A stretch of 64,000 bases of DNA from Acetobacter musti. Its GTDB lineage: Bacteria > Pseudomonadota > Alphaproteobacteria > Acetobacterales > Acetobacteraceae. The notes under the pieces are model-generated. The model ran no database searches and was not told where the DNA came from. It was given only the letters and a program-made list of their open reading frames with translations. Where the stretch lies: contig NZ_WOTB01000009.1 of assembly GCF_011516835.1 (NCBI RefSeq), positions 62,001 through 126,000 on the forward strand, in the 5' to 3' direction. How positions within the stretch are numbered: position 1 is the stretch's first letter; each line of letters begins with the position of its first letter. Below, piece after piece: positions 1 to 8,741 of this stretch. The position numbers and the translations under genes were made by a program.

Positions 1-1024
1 GCTGAACGGTGAGCTGCCCAACAAGACGCAGTATGAAGCGTTTGTCAGCACGCTGACCAACCACACGCTGCTGCATGAGCAGATCCGGAATTTCTTCAAC
101 GGCTATCGCCGTGACGCGCATCCGATGGCCATTCTGTGCGGCACGGTTGGCGCGCTGTCTGCGTTCTATCCGGATGCCAACGACATTTCCCGTCAGGAAA
201 GCCGTGATCTGTCGGCGATGCGGCTGATCGCGAAGATTCCGACGATCGCTGCATGGGCGTATAAATACACGATCGGCGAGGCGTTCGTTTACCCGCGCAA
301 TGACCTGAACTACGCCGAGAATTTCCTCTCGATGATGTTCGCGCGTCCGTCCGAGCCGTACAAGGTCAACCCGGTTCTGGCGCGGGCGATGAATCGCATC
401 CTGATCCTGCATGCGGATCATGAGCAGAACGCCTCGACCTCGACGGTCCGTCTGGCCGGCTCGACGGGCGCCAATCCGTTTGCGTGTATCGCGGCGGGCA
501 TTGCGGCGCTGTGGGGGCCTGCGCATGGCGGGGCGAACGAGGCCGTTCTGAAGATGCTGGCGAAGATCGGGTCCAAAGAGAATATTCCGGACTTCATCGC
601 CAAGGTGAAGGACAAGAACAGCGGCGTGAAGCTGATGGGCTTCGGGCATCGTGTTTACAAGAACTTCGATCCGCGCGCGAAGATCATGCAGGCGACGTGT
701 CACGAGGTTCTGAAAGAGCTGGGTATCAAGGACGATCCGCTGCTTGATCTGGCTGTCGAGCTTGAGAATATCGCGCTGAATGACGAATACTTCGTGAAGC
801 GCAAGCTTTACCCGAATGTGGACTTCTATTCGGGCATCATTCTGAAGGCGATGGGTATTCCGACCAGCATGTTTACTGTGCTGTTCGCTGTTGCCCGGAC
901 CACGGGCTGGGTGAGCCAGTGGAAGGAAATGATCGAGGAGCCGGGTCAGCGCATCAGCCGTCCGCGTCAGCTCTATATGGGCTATGACAGGCGCGACATG
1001 GTTCCGCTTGACCGCCGGTCCTGA
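1..1024 (+). CDS. gltA: Citrate synthase, C-terminal part (5' end outside window)
   Basis: Condenses acetyl-CoA and oxaloacetate to citrate, the entry step of the TCA cycle. The reading frame is open from base 2, before any start codon, so the gene begins upstream of the window. The three catalytic regions of citrate synthase are present: the active-site His segment [12 protein letters not shown], the second His in [14 protein letters not shown], and the catalytic Asp in YPNVDFYSG. The conserved C-terminal segment ending in RPRQLYMGY is complete, so the 3' end is intact. The features fit the bacterial type II (hexameric, NADH-sensitive) enzymes, but the N-terminal regulatory domain cannot be seen. 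The gene is followed by a 423-base gap holding a dispersed repeat and a terminator serving the convergent gene. Confidence 0.97.
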   Translation, partial: LNGELPNKTQYEAFVSTLTNHTLLHEQIRNFFNGYRRDAHPMAILCGTVGALSAFYPDANDISRQESRDLSAMRLIAKIPTIAAWAYKYTIGEAFVYPRNDLNYAENFLSMMFARPSEPYKVNPVLARAMNRILILHADHEQNASTSTVRLAGSTGANPFACIAAGIAALWGPAHGGANEAVLKMLAKIGSKENIPDFIAKVKDKNSGVKLMGFGHRVYKNFDPRAKIMQATCHEVLKELGIKDDPLLDLAVELENIALNDEYFVKRKLYPNVDFYSGIILKAMGIPTSMFTVLFAVARTTGWVSQWKEMIEEPGQRISRPRQLYMGYDRRDMVPLDRRS

Positions 1025-1211
1025 TTTCTGACTGCCGGGGAGTTGTTTTCCGGTTTCCGGTAACTTTCTCCGGGCGGCTTTTGTGAAGCGGTCCGGAGAA
1101 AGGAGCGGAATCCCAGACAAGCGCAACGTGGTCCGGGTGTGACAGTTCCCCTGCCCTGCTTATGTGACGGATTGTCCGGTGCGATGTCCGGATGGTTTGT
1201 GACACGAAATA

Positions 1212-1387
1212 TGTATTTTGCAGGCGGAAAACAGAGCGGGGCTCTGCCCTGCACCCGGAAGGGGTCGCAGACCCCTTCACCCCTTTGATTTTAATAAGAC
1301 GGGATCAAAGGGACTGCGTCCCTTTGTGGGGTTTGGGGCAAAGCCCTGAGAAGTCACTGCACCTGTATATTTGCACAATATACAAAC
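1212..1387 (+). repeat. Dispersed intergenic repeat, copy 1
   Basis: About 176 bases bounded by TGTATTTTGCA on the left and TTGCACAATATACAAAC on the right. The core holds several short inverted repeats, including CAAAGGGACTGCGTCCCTTTG and GGGGTCGCAGACCCC (written here as stems). Closely similar sequence occurs at 32597-32742 in the same orientation and at 4569-4722 inverted. It lies between the convergent 3' ends of gltA and the small minus-strand gene that ends at 1448. No reading frame crosses it with protein-like content. Confidence 0.9.
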
Positions 1388-1391
1388 GCGT

Positions 1392-1420
1392 AAAAAAAAG
1401 CCCCGGTTTTTCCGGAGCCG
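1392..1420 (-). terminator. Intrinsic terminator of the small gene at 1448-1684
   Basis: Read on the minus strand, GCTCCGG, a five-A loop and CCGGGGC form a 7-bp stem with one G-T pair, followed directly by eight T residues. It lies 28 bases beyond the stop codon of the minus-strand gene and next to the end of repeat copy 1. Confidence 0.85.
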
Positions 1421-1447
1421 TTTATTCGTTTGTCTGCTGTCGGCCTG

Positions 1448-1684
1448 TCAGGGACAGTCGCATCCAGAGGTCGGGCCGGGGTCTTTTTTGACGACGTGAT
1501 GATCGATCCACTCGGAAACGAGTCTCCGTGCCTCGTTCACGGACGATTCCGGATGGTGAATCCGATAAAGCGTCGTGCAGGCATTGAAGGCCGAGACATC
1601 ATTTGTCCCGACAAGCTTCAGTTCCTGATAGGCCGTAACGACAGCCCGTTCGCAATTCCGCGCAATCCGACTGGTTTCGACCAC
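1448..1684 (-). CDS. Small conserved-looking hypothetical protein (78 aa)
   Basis: Unrecognised soluble protein of 78 residues. The start is GTG at 1684, supported by an AGGA Shine-Dalgarno sequence nine bases upstream, and a strong intrinsic terminator follows the stop codon, so this is very likely a real, separately transcribed gene. The predicted chain is mostly helical (ARNCERAVVTAYQELK, then SSVNEARRLVSEWIDHHVV), with no signal peptide or membrane segment. It has three cysteines in the body and tail, the last two as CDC near the C-terminus. It is convergent with gltA. I do not know its function, and similar-looking proteins that I recall from acetic acid bacteria are also unannotated. 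Confidence 0.7.
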   Translation of the reverse strand: MVETSRIARNCERAVVTAYQELKLVGTNDVSAFNACTTLYRIHHPESSVNEARRLVSEWIDHHVVKKDPGPTSGCDCP

Positions 1685-1835
1685 AGCAGGTTGTCCTCAA
1701 AGTGATAATCATTTGCAACTTCGGAGAGTGTAGCGGGTGTGGGGCCATGCGCGCAAGAGGCGAGCCCTGTTCACGGCGCTTATCTGTGCGTTTATCTGTT
1801 CACGTCCCGGACAGGAGATTTTACCGGAGGGGTCG

Positions 1836-2753
1836 CTAAAGGCTGAACCGTGCTCTCAGCACTGTTGCGACACGGCTGGCTTCATCAAGGGGCTGACGTG
1901 GCCAGGGAGAAAAATCGCCTTCGAAGACTCTGGCGTAGCCATTGGCGATCAGGGCGCGCGCCAGCCGGTTGCCTGCTCCGAAACGGTCGGGAGGTTCCCC
2001 CAGAAACAGAGGAATATCGCTGGCGGCGGCCTCAGACAGCGTGACTGCGCGGCCGCCATAGACCACGATGGCGTCCGCGCAGCCGGTAAATCCCAGCGTC
2101 GGGTTATCGTCGGGTTCGCCGTGTCGCCATACGAGCTTGTAGCAGGAACCGAGTGCGCCGACGAATGTGTCCGCCACCTCTTCCGGCACGCCTTCGGCGA
2201 CCGAAAGCAGCACGGAACCGCGATAATCGCGGACCGCGCTTCCAAGAATCCGGGCGGCCTCGTCGGCCGTGGCCGGGGTGAAGTGGCCTGCGGCGTCCAG
2301 CACCACGGCGATCCGTGGTTCCGGCAGGTGTTCCAGCCGTTCCATCCAGAGGCGGCGGGCGCGTCTGTAAAGCTCGGCCGATACGATCGTCAGGGAGCCG
2401 AGAACCGGGATGATGTGAGCGCTGCGCCGGTCGCTGTGGTGCATCAGCGAGAGGATCACGGCGTCGAACGGGCGGCCTCCTGTGAGAGTCGCCGAAAGAC
2501 GGCCGGCGCTGCAATGCACGACCGGACTGCCGAAGCGCCGGCGCAGGGCGAGGCCGGCAAATCCGGCGCCGGCGCCGGAAGTCAGGACAAGTCGCGGAGG
2601 TTTCCAGGCTGCTTCCGTGTTTGACAGGTCCCGCATGCGGCGGAAGGAGCAGCCGAACCGGCTTGCGAGCGCATGAGCGGGGCCGGCGTTTCCGGAGCGG
2701 CCCGATTCGATGACCCAGAGCGGGACATCGCAGGTTGTTTCCTGCACCATCAT
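1836..2753 (-). CDS. ELM1/GtrOC1-family protein (mitochondrial fission ELM1-like)
   Basis: A 305-residue protein of the ELM1 family (formerly DUF1022), first named for a plant mitochondrial fission factor and common in Alphaproteobacteria. The bacterial members have a nucleotide-sugar-transferase-like fold and an unsettled role. Visible family features are an N-terminal PLWVIESGRSGNAG segment, central PRLVLTSGAGAG and VILSLMHHSDRR segments, PRIAVVLDAAGHF, and the C-terminal ADAIVVYGGRAVTLSEAAASDIPLFLGE. There is no signal peptide. The start is one of two adjacent ATG codons at 2753 and 2750, with no clear Shine-Dalgarno sequence. It is divergent from pyrE, with 162 bases between the two starts. 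Function in this organism is not inferable beyond a possible role in envelope glycan chemistry. Confidence 0.8.
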   Translation of the reverse strand: MMVQETTCDVPLWVIESGRSGNAGPAHALASRFGCSFRRMRDLSNTEAAWKPPRLVLTSGAGAGFAGLALRRRFGSPVVHCSAGRLSATLTGGRPFDAVILSLMHHSDRRSAHIIPVLGSLTIVSAELYRRARRLWMERLEHLPEPRIAVVLDAAGHFTPATADEAARILGSAVRDYRGSVLLSVAEGVPEEVADTFVGALGSCYKLVWRHGEPDDNPTLGFTGCADAIVVYGGRAVTLSEAAASDIPLFLGEPPDRFGAGNRLARALIANGYARVFEGDFSPWPRQPLDEASRVATVLRARFSL

Positions 2754-2915
2754 GACGGGAGAAGTCCGGAGCGTCTCCGGGCGGTTTCCGGAGCATGGAA
2801 CATGCCGCGCGCCAGGGCGGGGCCGGCCGGCTCCGGTGCGGCGGAGAATGGATTTTCTGCCCGTGTGCAGCTATGCCACGACATCGCCGGTGAACGCGCG
2901 CGAGGAGAAAGGGAC

Positions 2916-3671
2916 ATGGGACGCATGATCGGACAGGAATCGGTTCTCGGCAATGATGCATCGGCATGGGACCGTGACGCGGCGCTCACGACCGCGCGGC
3001 TTCTGCTTGAAATCAAAGCTGTGAATTTTCGTCCCGAAGACCCTTATACGCTGACCTCCGGGTGGAAGTCTCCGGTTTATATCGATTGCCGCCGGATCAT
3101 CTTCTTCCCTCGCGCGCGGAAGAAGATCGTCGAGCTGGGCGTTGAAAAGATCGGTCGTCATGTCGGCTATGAAAGCATCGATGCGGTGGTTGGCGGCGAG
3201 ACGGCGGGCATTCCGTTTGCGGCCTGGTTTGCCGACCGGATGATGACGCCGATGGCATATGTGCGCAAAAAGCCGAAGGGTTTTGGTCGTAACGCGCAGA
3301 TTGAGGGCGATGTTCCGGAAGGCATGCGCACGCTCCTCGTGGAGGATCTGACGACGGACGGCGCCTCAAAGATCGGTTTTGCGAAGGCGCTGCGCGACGC
3401 GGGTGCAATTGTCGATCATACGTTCGTGGTGTTTTTCTATGGCGTGTTTCCGGGCGCGCACCGGACTCTGGCCGATATGGGGATTGGACTGCATTCCCTG
3501 TGCACCTGGTGGGATGTGCTGGAGGCCTGTGCCGAGCGGCCTTATTTCTCGGAAGAGGCAGCGGCGGAGGTGCGCCGGTTCCTTGAGAACCCCTGTGGCT
3601 GGTCGAAGCGGCATGGCGGGGTTGGCAGCCTGGAAGAGGCGCTGGCGCTGAAGACGGCGCGCGATTCCTGA
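2916..3671 (+). CDS. pyrE: Orotate phosphoribosyltransferase
   Basis: Transfers the phosphoribosyl group of PRPP to orotate, giving OMP in pyrimidine synthesis. The PRPP-binding signature is TLLVEDLTTDGASK. The N-terminal segment LTSGWKSPVYIDCRR and the loop AYVRKKPKGFGRNAQIEG are typical of the family. The start is ATG at 2916, preceded by GAGGAG eight bases upstream, giving 251 residues. The frame is open further upstream, but that extension lacks family similarity. The protein is about 35 residues longer than short bacterial PyrE, with a C-terminal extension (EEAAAEVRRFLENPCGW onward) of the kind seen in many Alphaproteobacteria. The stop is followed within 8 bases by murI, so the two are probably co-transcribed. 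Confidence 0.95.
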   Translation: MGRMIGQESVLGNDASAWDRDAALTTARLLLEIKAVNFRPEDPYTLTSGWKSPVYIDCRRIIFFPRARKKIVELGVEKIGRHVGYESIDAVVGGETAGIPFAAWFADRMMTPMAYVRKKPKGFGRNAQIEGDVPEGMRTLLVEDLTTDGASKIGFAKALRDAGAIVDHTFVVFFYGVFPGAHRTLADMGIGLHSLCTWWDVLEACAERPYFSEEAAAEVRRFLENPCGWSKRHGGVGSLEEALALKTARDS

Positions 3672-3679
3672 TCCTGGTG

Positions 3680-4549
3680 ATGCGGGACGGTTATCAGGCC
3701 GGGGGCCGGACGTCTTCCCGTGTGACGCTTCGTGTCCTGGCTTTCGATTCCGGCATTGGCGGGCTTGGGATTGTCGCGGCGCTGCGTGATGCGCTCCCTT
3801 CGGCGGAGATCGACTATCTCGCGGACACGGCTGTCTATCCTTACGGGGAGCAGGATGACGCATTTCTGATCGCGCGGATTGTATCGCTCATTCAGGACGC
3901 GGTTGCCCGGCTTTCGCCCGATGCGGTGGTGATTGCATGCAATACGGCCAGCACACTGGCTCTGGAGGCACTGCGCGGTGTCTGTCCGGTTCCGGTTATT
4001 GGCTGTGTTCCGCCGATCCGGTGGGCGGCGCGTCTCAGCCGGACCCGCGTGATCGGGCTGCTGGCGACCACGGCGACGGTCAGGCGGCCTTATGTGGCGG
4101 CGCTGCAGGCACGGTTCGCGCCTGACTGCACGCTGATCGCGCATGGGGCGCGCCATCTGGCGGACTGCGCGGAGGCGGTTTTTCGCGGGGCGCCGGCTGA
4201 TCCGGAACTGATCCGGCGGGCGCTGGCGGGTTTATCCGATCGTCCGGAGGGCGGAAAGATCGATGCGGTCGCGCTGGGCTGCACGCATTACACGTTTCTG
4301 ATGGATGCGTTCCGGGCGGCGTCGCCTGAGGGAGTTGCCTGGCTCGACCCTGCGGCGGCGGTTGCGCGGCAGACGGCGACGGTGCTGGGCGTGGATCGCG
4401 CGGCGGTTCCGGTTTTCAGTGAGAGTAAAGGCTCGGCCTGGTTTACGGCGGAGCCGGCCGGGGCAGCGGAGCTGGAGGCCGGTCTTCATCGCTTCGGTTA
4501 CACAGGATTCAGCCTGTGGCAGCCGGCCGTGGCGGTTTCCCCGATCTGA
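3680..4549 (+). CDS. murI: Glutamate racemase
   Basis: Interconverts L- and D-glutamate, supplying D-Glu for peptidoglycan. Both catalytic cysteines are present, in VIACNTAST and ALGCTHYTF, together with the N-terminal substrate loop AFDSGIGGLG. The length of 289 residues is normal. GTG at 3677 is an alternative start. It lies 8 bases after pyrE on the same strand. A copy of the dispersed repeat follows the stop codon and separates the gene from the convergent prenyl synthase gene. Confidence 0.95.
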   Translation: MRDGYQAGGRTSSRVTLRVLAFDSGIGGLGIVAALRDALPSAEIDYLADTAVYPYGEQDDAFLIARIVSLIQDAVARLSPDAVVIACNTASTLALEALRGVCPVPVIGCVPPIRWAARLSRTRVIGLLATTATVRRPYVAALQARFAPDCTLIAHGARHLADCAEAVFRGAPADPELIRRALAGLSDRPEGGKIDAVALGCTHYTFLMDAFRAASPEGVAWLDPAAAVARQTATVLGVDRAAVPVFSESKGSAWFTAEPAGAAELEAGLHRFGYTGFSLWQPAVAVSPI

Positions 4550-4568
4550 TCGGCTATCTTCTGATGGT

Positions 4569-4722
4569 GTTTGTATTCTTTGCAAATACCAGGAACAGTG
4601 GCTTTCGGGGCTTTGCCCCGGACCCCACAAAGAGACGCGGTCCCTTTGATCCCGGCTTGTTAAAAACAAAGGGGTGAAGGACGGAGCCCTGCTTCTGTCT
4701 CCCGTTTGCAAAATACAGAAAC
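4569..4722 (-). repeat. Dispersed intergenic repeat, copy 2 (inverted)
   Basis: The reverse complement matches copies 1 and 3 across its length: TGTATTTTGCA-type left end, CGGGATCAAAGGGAC core, TTTGTGGGG, GGGGCAAAGCCCCGAAA and TTTGCAAAGAATACAAAC right end. It lies in the 208-base gap between the convergent genes murI and the prenyl synthase. Confidence 0.9.
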
Positions 4723-4757
4723 AGCCTTCTGATCGCCGGGTTCTGGCTGGAGAGATT

Positions 4758-5945
4758 TTACCGGCTGCGGGTGGCCGTGTAGCGGGCGATGTCCATGAGC
4801 ATCTGTCTGAGCGGCTGTGTGTGAACCGTCATTTTTTTCATGGTCTGTGAGACGCGGTCGAGCGCCTCGCAGGCCGCATCGGCGTAGTCCCGGGCGCGGG
4901 CCATGGTGACGTCGATGGCGTTCGTTTTCGCGATCAGCTCCAGTGCGCGTCCGAGATCGGCTTCTTTCTGCTCATCGTTATTTTCGATGGTGCGAAGCCA
5001 GAAGGCCCGTTCTTCCTCGTCTCCGGCGTGATAGGCCGCGAGGACCGGCAGGGTGACTTTTCCCTCGAAGAAATCGTCGCCGACGGTCTTTCCGAGCACG
5101 GCCTGATCGGCTGCGTAATCGAGCGCGTCATCGACGAGCTGGAACGCCATGCCGAGATTGGCGCCGTAAAGCCGGAGCGCTTCCCGTGTTTCGTCGTTCG
5201 CGCCCGCGACGACCGCGCCGGTTTCGCAGGCGGCGGCGAAAAGGGCGGCTGTTTTGCCGTAGATGACCTGCAGATACCGGTCCACCGATGTGGAGAGGTC
5301 GTTCTGGGTGGTCATCTGCATGACCTCGCCTTCCGCGAGGGTGGCTGACGCGGCGGAGAGGATTGCCATGACGGGCAGCGAGCCATCGGCGGTGAGGATC
5401 TGGAAGGCGCGTGCGAAGAGGAAATCGCCGACGAGGACGGAGGCCTTGTTGCCGAACACGGCGTTGGCGCTTGCGAGGCCGCGGCGGAGCTGGCTGTTAT
5501 CGACGACGTCATCGTGCAGCAGGGTGGCCGTGTGGATGAACTCGACGCAGGCGGCCACGCCGATATGGCGCATGGCCTCGCCCTGTTCCTCGTATCCGGC
5601 GAGTCGCGCGGCGGCGAGGACGAGGAGGGGCCGGAGCCGCTTTCCGCCGGCGGCCACGAGATGGGCCGCGAGTTGCGGAATAAGCGGGACATCGCTCTGC
5701 ATCCGGGCGATAATTTCCCGGTTGCAGGCGAGCATGTCGTCGGCAAGATAGTCCGCAAGCGCTTTCAGCGCCGACTCACCACTCTGAGCGCCGGAACCGG
5801 AGTCACTGACCGCACGCTCATCAGAGCCTGAAATCCCGGACCGGATTTCTGCATCTGGACTTGCGGTGCCTTCCGTCTCCGGCAGATTGACTGCAACGCG
5901 CAAACGACTTTCTCCCGAGGCAGGATACCCTGTTAGTGCAACCAT
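4758..5945 (-). CDS. Long-chain polyprenyl diphosphate synthase (quinone side chain)
   Basis: Elongates farnesyl or geranylgeranyl diphosphate with isopentenyl diphosphate, most likely making the octa- or decaprenyl tail of ubiquinone (IspB/DdsA type). The first aspartate-rich motif LLHDDVVDNSQLRRG and the second VDDALDYAADQ are intact, as is GGKRLRPLLVL near the N-terminus of the catalytic domain. Product chain length cannot be read from these motifs alone. An ATG start at 5945 gives 395 residues including a roughly 60-residue low-complexity N-terminal leader; a TTG at 5987 would extend it further. The 5' end abuts the divergent methyltransferase gene at 5960, so each promoter must lie within the neighbouring gene or leader. 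Confidence 0.93.
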   Translation of the reverse strand: MVALTGYPASGESRLRVAVNLPETEGTASPDAEIRSGISGSDERAVSDSGSGAQSGESALKALADYLADDMLACNREIIARMQSDVPLIPQLAAHLVAAGGKRLRPLLVLAAARLAGYEEQGEAMRHIGVAACVEFIHTATLLHDDVVDNSQLRRGLASANAVFGNKASVLVGDFLFARAFQILTADGSLPVMAILSAASATLAEGEVMQMTTQNDLSTSVDRYLQVIYGKTAALFAAACETGAVVAGANDETREALRLYGANLGMAFQLVDDALDYAADQAVLGKTVGDDFFEGKVTLPVLAAYHAGDEEERAFWLRTIENNDEQKEADLGRALELIAKTNAIDVTMARARDYADAACEALDRVSQTMKKMTVHTQPLRQMLMDIARYTATRSR

Positions 5946-5959
5946 ATGAGCGGCGGTCA

Positions 5960-6841
5960 ATGGACGGTCAAGCTGCACACCCTGCAACCCCGGCTCCTGC
6001 CGCCAGCCTTCCCGACACGACGGAGGGTACGCTGCTGGGCGGGACGGTACGGTACCGTCAGTTCCGGACGGGTTACCGGAGCGGGCTGGAGCCGGTTCTG
6101 ATGGCGGCTCTCGTTCCGGCGCGCCGGGGGGAGCGTGTCATCGAGGCGGGCTGTGGCGCGGGAGCGGGCCTGCTGTGCCTGACGCAGCGTGTATCCGGGC
6201 TGGAAGGATTCGGGGTCGAGCTCGATCTGGCGACGGCGCGGCTGGCGGATGAAAATTTCCATGCCAATCACCGTGACGCGCTGACGCTCGTCAATGCCGA
6301 TATCACCAGCCCGTCTCTCCGCCGGACTCTGGCCGGTGTGACCGCATCCTGTGGCTGTGAGGCGGATATGGTCCCGATGGGCCGCCGATTCGATCACGCC
6401 TTCGCCAATCCGCCCTGGCATCGGGTCGATGCGACGCCGTCTCCGGAGGGTCGTCGTGACACGGCGAAACGGGCGCGGCAGGACACGATTCCGGCCTGGA
6501 TTTCCGCTCTGGCCTCTCTGCTGCGGCCGAAAGGGTCCCTGACGCTGGCGCTTCCGGCTGATCTTGCGGCGCCGGCGCTGGCGGCGTGCGAGGCGAGCGA
6601 CATCGGGAGTGCGGAGATCGTGCCTTTATGGCCGGAGCCTGGCCGGGAGGCGCGGATCATTCTGATCCGGGGCAGGCTGCACGGACGGTCGGGCTCGCGG
6701 CTTCTTCCCGGTCTGGTGCTGCATCACCGGGGAGGTGGTTTTACGCCCGAAGCGGAGTCCGTGCTGCGCGACGGTCATGCCCTGTTTCCGGAGTCTTTCC
6801 GGGCGACGCAGCGCAGGGTGCAGGTGTTCACACCTTTTTGA
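5960..6841 (+). CDS. tRNA1(Val) adenine-37 N6-methyltransferase-like SAM-dependent methyltransferase
   Basis: A class I SAM methyltransferase of 293 residues. The SAM-binding loop VIEAGCGAGAGLLCL (motif I) is followed by an acidic segment GFGVELDLATARLA. The FANPPWHRV motif carries the NPPW signature of enzymes that methylate the exocyclic amine of adenine or of glutamine. The layout matches TrmN6/YfiC, which modifies A37 of tRNA-Val, but substrate is inferred. The N-terminal GGTVRYRQFRTGYRSGLEPVLMAA segment is typical of this subfamily. The start at 5960 has a weak GAGCGG sequence upstream. An ATG at 5936 is possible but would overlap the divergent gene's start. Confidence 0.85.
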   Translation: MDGQAAHPATPAPAASLPDTTEGTLLGGTVRYRQFRTGYRSGLEPVLMAALVPARRGERVIEAGCGAGAGLLCLTQRVSGLEGFGVELDLATARLADENFHANHRDALTLVNADITSPSLRRTLAGVTASCGCEADMVPMGRRFDHAFANPPWHRVDATPSPEGRRDTAKRARQDTIPAWISALASLLRPKGSLTLALPADLAAPALAACEASDIGSAEIVPLWPEPGREARIILIRGRLHGRSGSRLLPGLVLHHRGGGFTPEAESVLRDGHALFPESFRATQRRVQVFTPF

Positions 6842-7037
6842 TGTGCGGGTGAAACCCCGCGTCCCGGTGCGTGTTACCGTCAGATGATAATTTTCCCGTC
6901 AGATTGACAGCGATGAATGTCGGGCGTCTGCCTTTGCGTCGTGGCCACTGATGACCATGTTTTAATCCTGCCTCGCTCCGTGGTGCCGTTCGGGTGTCTG
7001 ACGGACAGAAGGCCAGATCAGGTTGATGGAAAGAGCA

Positions 7038-7589
7038 ATGACGAAATCACCTTCTTCTAAAGCAGAGAACGCACGCGCAGCTCAGGTGCATCATTTCCTC
7101 GGTACGCCGAGCGACCTTCCCAAAGAAGGCGTCGAGAATATTTCGGCGGCGCTGCGGGCGCTCCTGGCCGATATATTTGCGCTTTATATGAAGACGAAAA
7201 ATTTTCACTGGCATCTGAGTGGCCGGCATTTTCGGGACTACCATCTGATGCTTGACGATCAGGGCGCCGAGCTTTTCGCGATGACCGATACGGTTGCGGA
7301 GCGTGCGCGCCGGATTGGCGGCATGACGCTGCATTCGATCGGTGAGATTGCGAAGCTGCAGCGCATCAAGGACAACAATGCCGAATATGTCGACGCGAAC
7401 GACATGCTGGCTGAGCTGTGTGAGGACAACAAGCAGCTCGTCTCCGAGATGCGGCAGATTCATGCTCTGACTTCGGATGTCGGCGACTGCGCGACGACGA
7501 GTCTGCTCGAAAACTGGATCGATGAGAGCGAAAAGCGCACCTGGTTCCTGTTCGAGGCTTCGCGCAACACGTTCGGCATCAACAGCTGA
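7038..7589 (+). CDS. dps: Dps/ferritin-like DNA-protection protein
   Basis: A four-helix-bundle protein of the Dps family: a 12-subunit shell that oxidises and stores iron and binds DNA under starvation or peroxide stress. The inter-subunit ferroxidase signature is visible as KTKNFHWHLSGRHFRDYHLMLDD followed by E and DT residues (in short: NFHWH, then D and E about 15-27 residues later). The length of 183 residues is normal. I chose ATG 7038 because GGAAAGAG lies just upstream. ATG 7026 and TTG 7023 are alternatives without good ribosome binding sites. A strong terminator at 7610-7643 makes this a single-gene unit. Confidence 0.93.
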   Translation: MTKSPSSKAENARAAQVHHFLGTPSDLPKEGVENISAALRALLADIFALYMKTKNFHWHLSGRHFRDYHLMLDDQGAELFAMTDTVAERARRIGGMTLHSIGEIAKLQRIKDNNAEYVDANDMLAELCEDNKQLVSEMRQIHALTSDVGDCATTSLLENWIDESEKRTWFLFEASRNTFGINS

Positions 7590-7609
7590 GCGTTATGAAA
7601 TGAGATTGT

Positions 7610-7643
7610 GTGGTCAGGGTATTTCAGCCTGACCACTTTTTTT
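7610..7643 (+). terminator. Intrinsic terminator of dps
   Basis: GTGGTCAGG and CCTGACCAC form a perfect 9-bp stem with a 9-base loop, followed by seven T residues. It starts 20 bases after the dps stop codon. Confidence 0.95.
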
Positions 7644-7736
7644 GCGGAATACCGGGCCGGTTTCTTCCGGATTTCGCCGATGCATCCTTTTCTCCGGCCG
7701 GTCGTTTGGTCGTCATGGCGAGGAAAGGGTGCATTC

Positions 7737-8225
7737 ATGTTCAGACTGCTGGCGACTACTCTGGCGGGATTTGGCACCGGGGCCGTGCAGGTTGCCGGAC
7801 GGCGCTATAATCCGACCTCGGCCCATCCGGCGACGCGCGAGTGGTACCGGTCCCTGAACAAGCCGTGGTATGCGCCGCCCGGCCCTGTTCTGGGAATCCT
7901 CGGAACTCTTCTGGATGCCTCCCTTCTTCGCACGGCGGTTCGTATTATCGCTGCTCCGCCTTCACGGAATCGCAGACACGCGATTGTGGCGTGGCTGGCG
8001 ACGGTGATCGGTTCCTCGCTGTTCCCGAAGGTGATGTTCGGCTGGCGCCGTCCCGGGCTCGCCTTTGGCGTGACGGCGGGAACGCTTGTCGCGGGAACGG
8101 TGCTGACGGCGACGACAGCGGCGACGGGGAGAAAGGTCGCTGCCCCGACATTGCCTCTGCTGGGGATGCTGATTTTCACCTGTGTTCTGCAGCGTGAAGT
8201 CTGGCGTCGCAATCGCGCGATATAA
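7737..8225 (+). CDS. TspO/MBR-family-like membrane protein
   Basis: A 162-residue hydrophobic protein with about five membrane segments. The sequence REWYRSLNKPWYAPPG, followed by a glycine/leucine-rich segment, matches the WY..L.KP...PP signature of tryptophan-rich sensory proteins (TspO, the mitochondrial benzodiazepine receptor family), which bind porphyrins. The rest is divergent, and it is poor in the many tryptophans of classic TspO, so function should be treated as provisional. The ATG start at 7737 has AGGAAAGGG nine bases upstream. The frame extends upstream to 7608, but that part overlaps the dps terminator and is not coding-like. Confidence 0.7.
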   Translation: MFRLLATTLAGFGTGAVQVAGRRYNPTSAHPATREWYRSLNKPWYAPPGPVLGILGTLLDASLLRTAVRIIAAPPSRNRRHAIVAWLATVIGSSLFPKVMFGWRRPGLAFGVTAGTLVAGTVLTATTAATGRKVAAPTLPLLGMLIFTCVLQREVWRRNRAI

Positions 8226-8325
8226 TTTTCGCGATCTGAAATTCCGGTGGTCTTTACCGGAACAACGGCGCATCCGGCGCGTTGAGTCCATGTCCCTTTT
8301 TCACAGTTTTTCAGGACTTATTACT

Positions 8326-8670
8326 ATGCGTATTCTTAAGCTGGCCGCGATTGCGGGAGTGACTGTCACTCTTATTTCTCCGGCCTTCGCTCAGTCGACT
8401 TCCGATTCTCAGAATGCTCCGAAGCCGACGGCGGACAGTGCGGCGCAGCAGGTTGGCAAGCCTTCGAAGTCATCCATGTGGCACGGACGGAAGACTCAGC
8501 CTTCGGAGCGTCTGCCGAGCACGGATCAGGTGAAGCGCGAACAGCCCGGCACGATTCCGCCGGCTCCGGGTGGGCGGGCTGTGCCGGTGACGAAGCCTGA
8601 CAGCACGAATCCGGACAAGGCTTATGAGCCGGCATCGAAATCACCGTCGGGAATGACGAATCCGCAATAA
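8326..8670 (+). CDS. Secreted hypothetical protein, proline/serine-rich (114 aa)
   Basis: Unrecognised. The N-terminus MRILKLAAIAGVTVTLISPAFAQS is a textbook Sec signal peptide with cleavage after AFA (quoted in part: LISPAFA). The mature part of about 90 residues is charged and rich in Pro, Ser, Lys and Gln with no predicted fold, and ends in SPSGMTNPQ. The start is ATG at 8326 with a CAGGAC sequence upstream. A longer frame from 8182 exists but destroys the signal peptide logic. It is convergent with the TPR gene. Confidence 0.75.
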   Translation: MRILKLAAIAGVTVTLISPAFAQSTSDSQNAPKPTADSAAQQVGKPSKSSMWHGRKTQPSERLPSTDQVKREQPGTIPPAPGGRAVPVTKPDSTNPDKAYEPASKSPSGMTNPQ

Positions 8671-8741
8671 GACGCAGACAGAGGCGACGGCCGGGAGTGA
8701 GCGGGACTGCGGCCCGCTCCGGCGCGTATGGCCGGGTAATG

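Noticed and set aside
1737-2624. A 295-codon plus-strand frame opposite the ELM1-like gene
   Set aside because: It is a shadow of the recognisable minus-strand protein and has no coherent domains.
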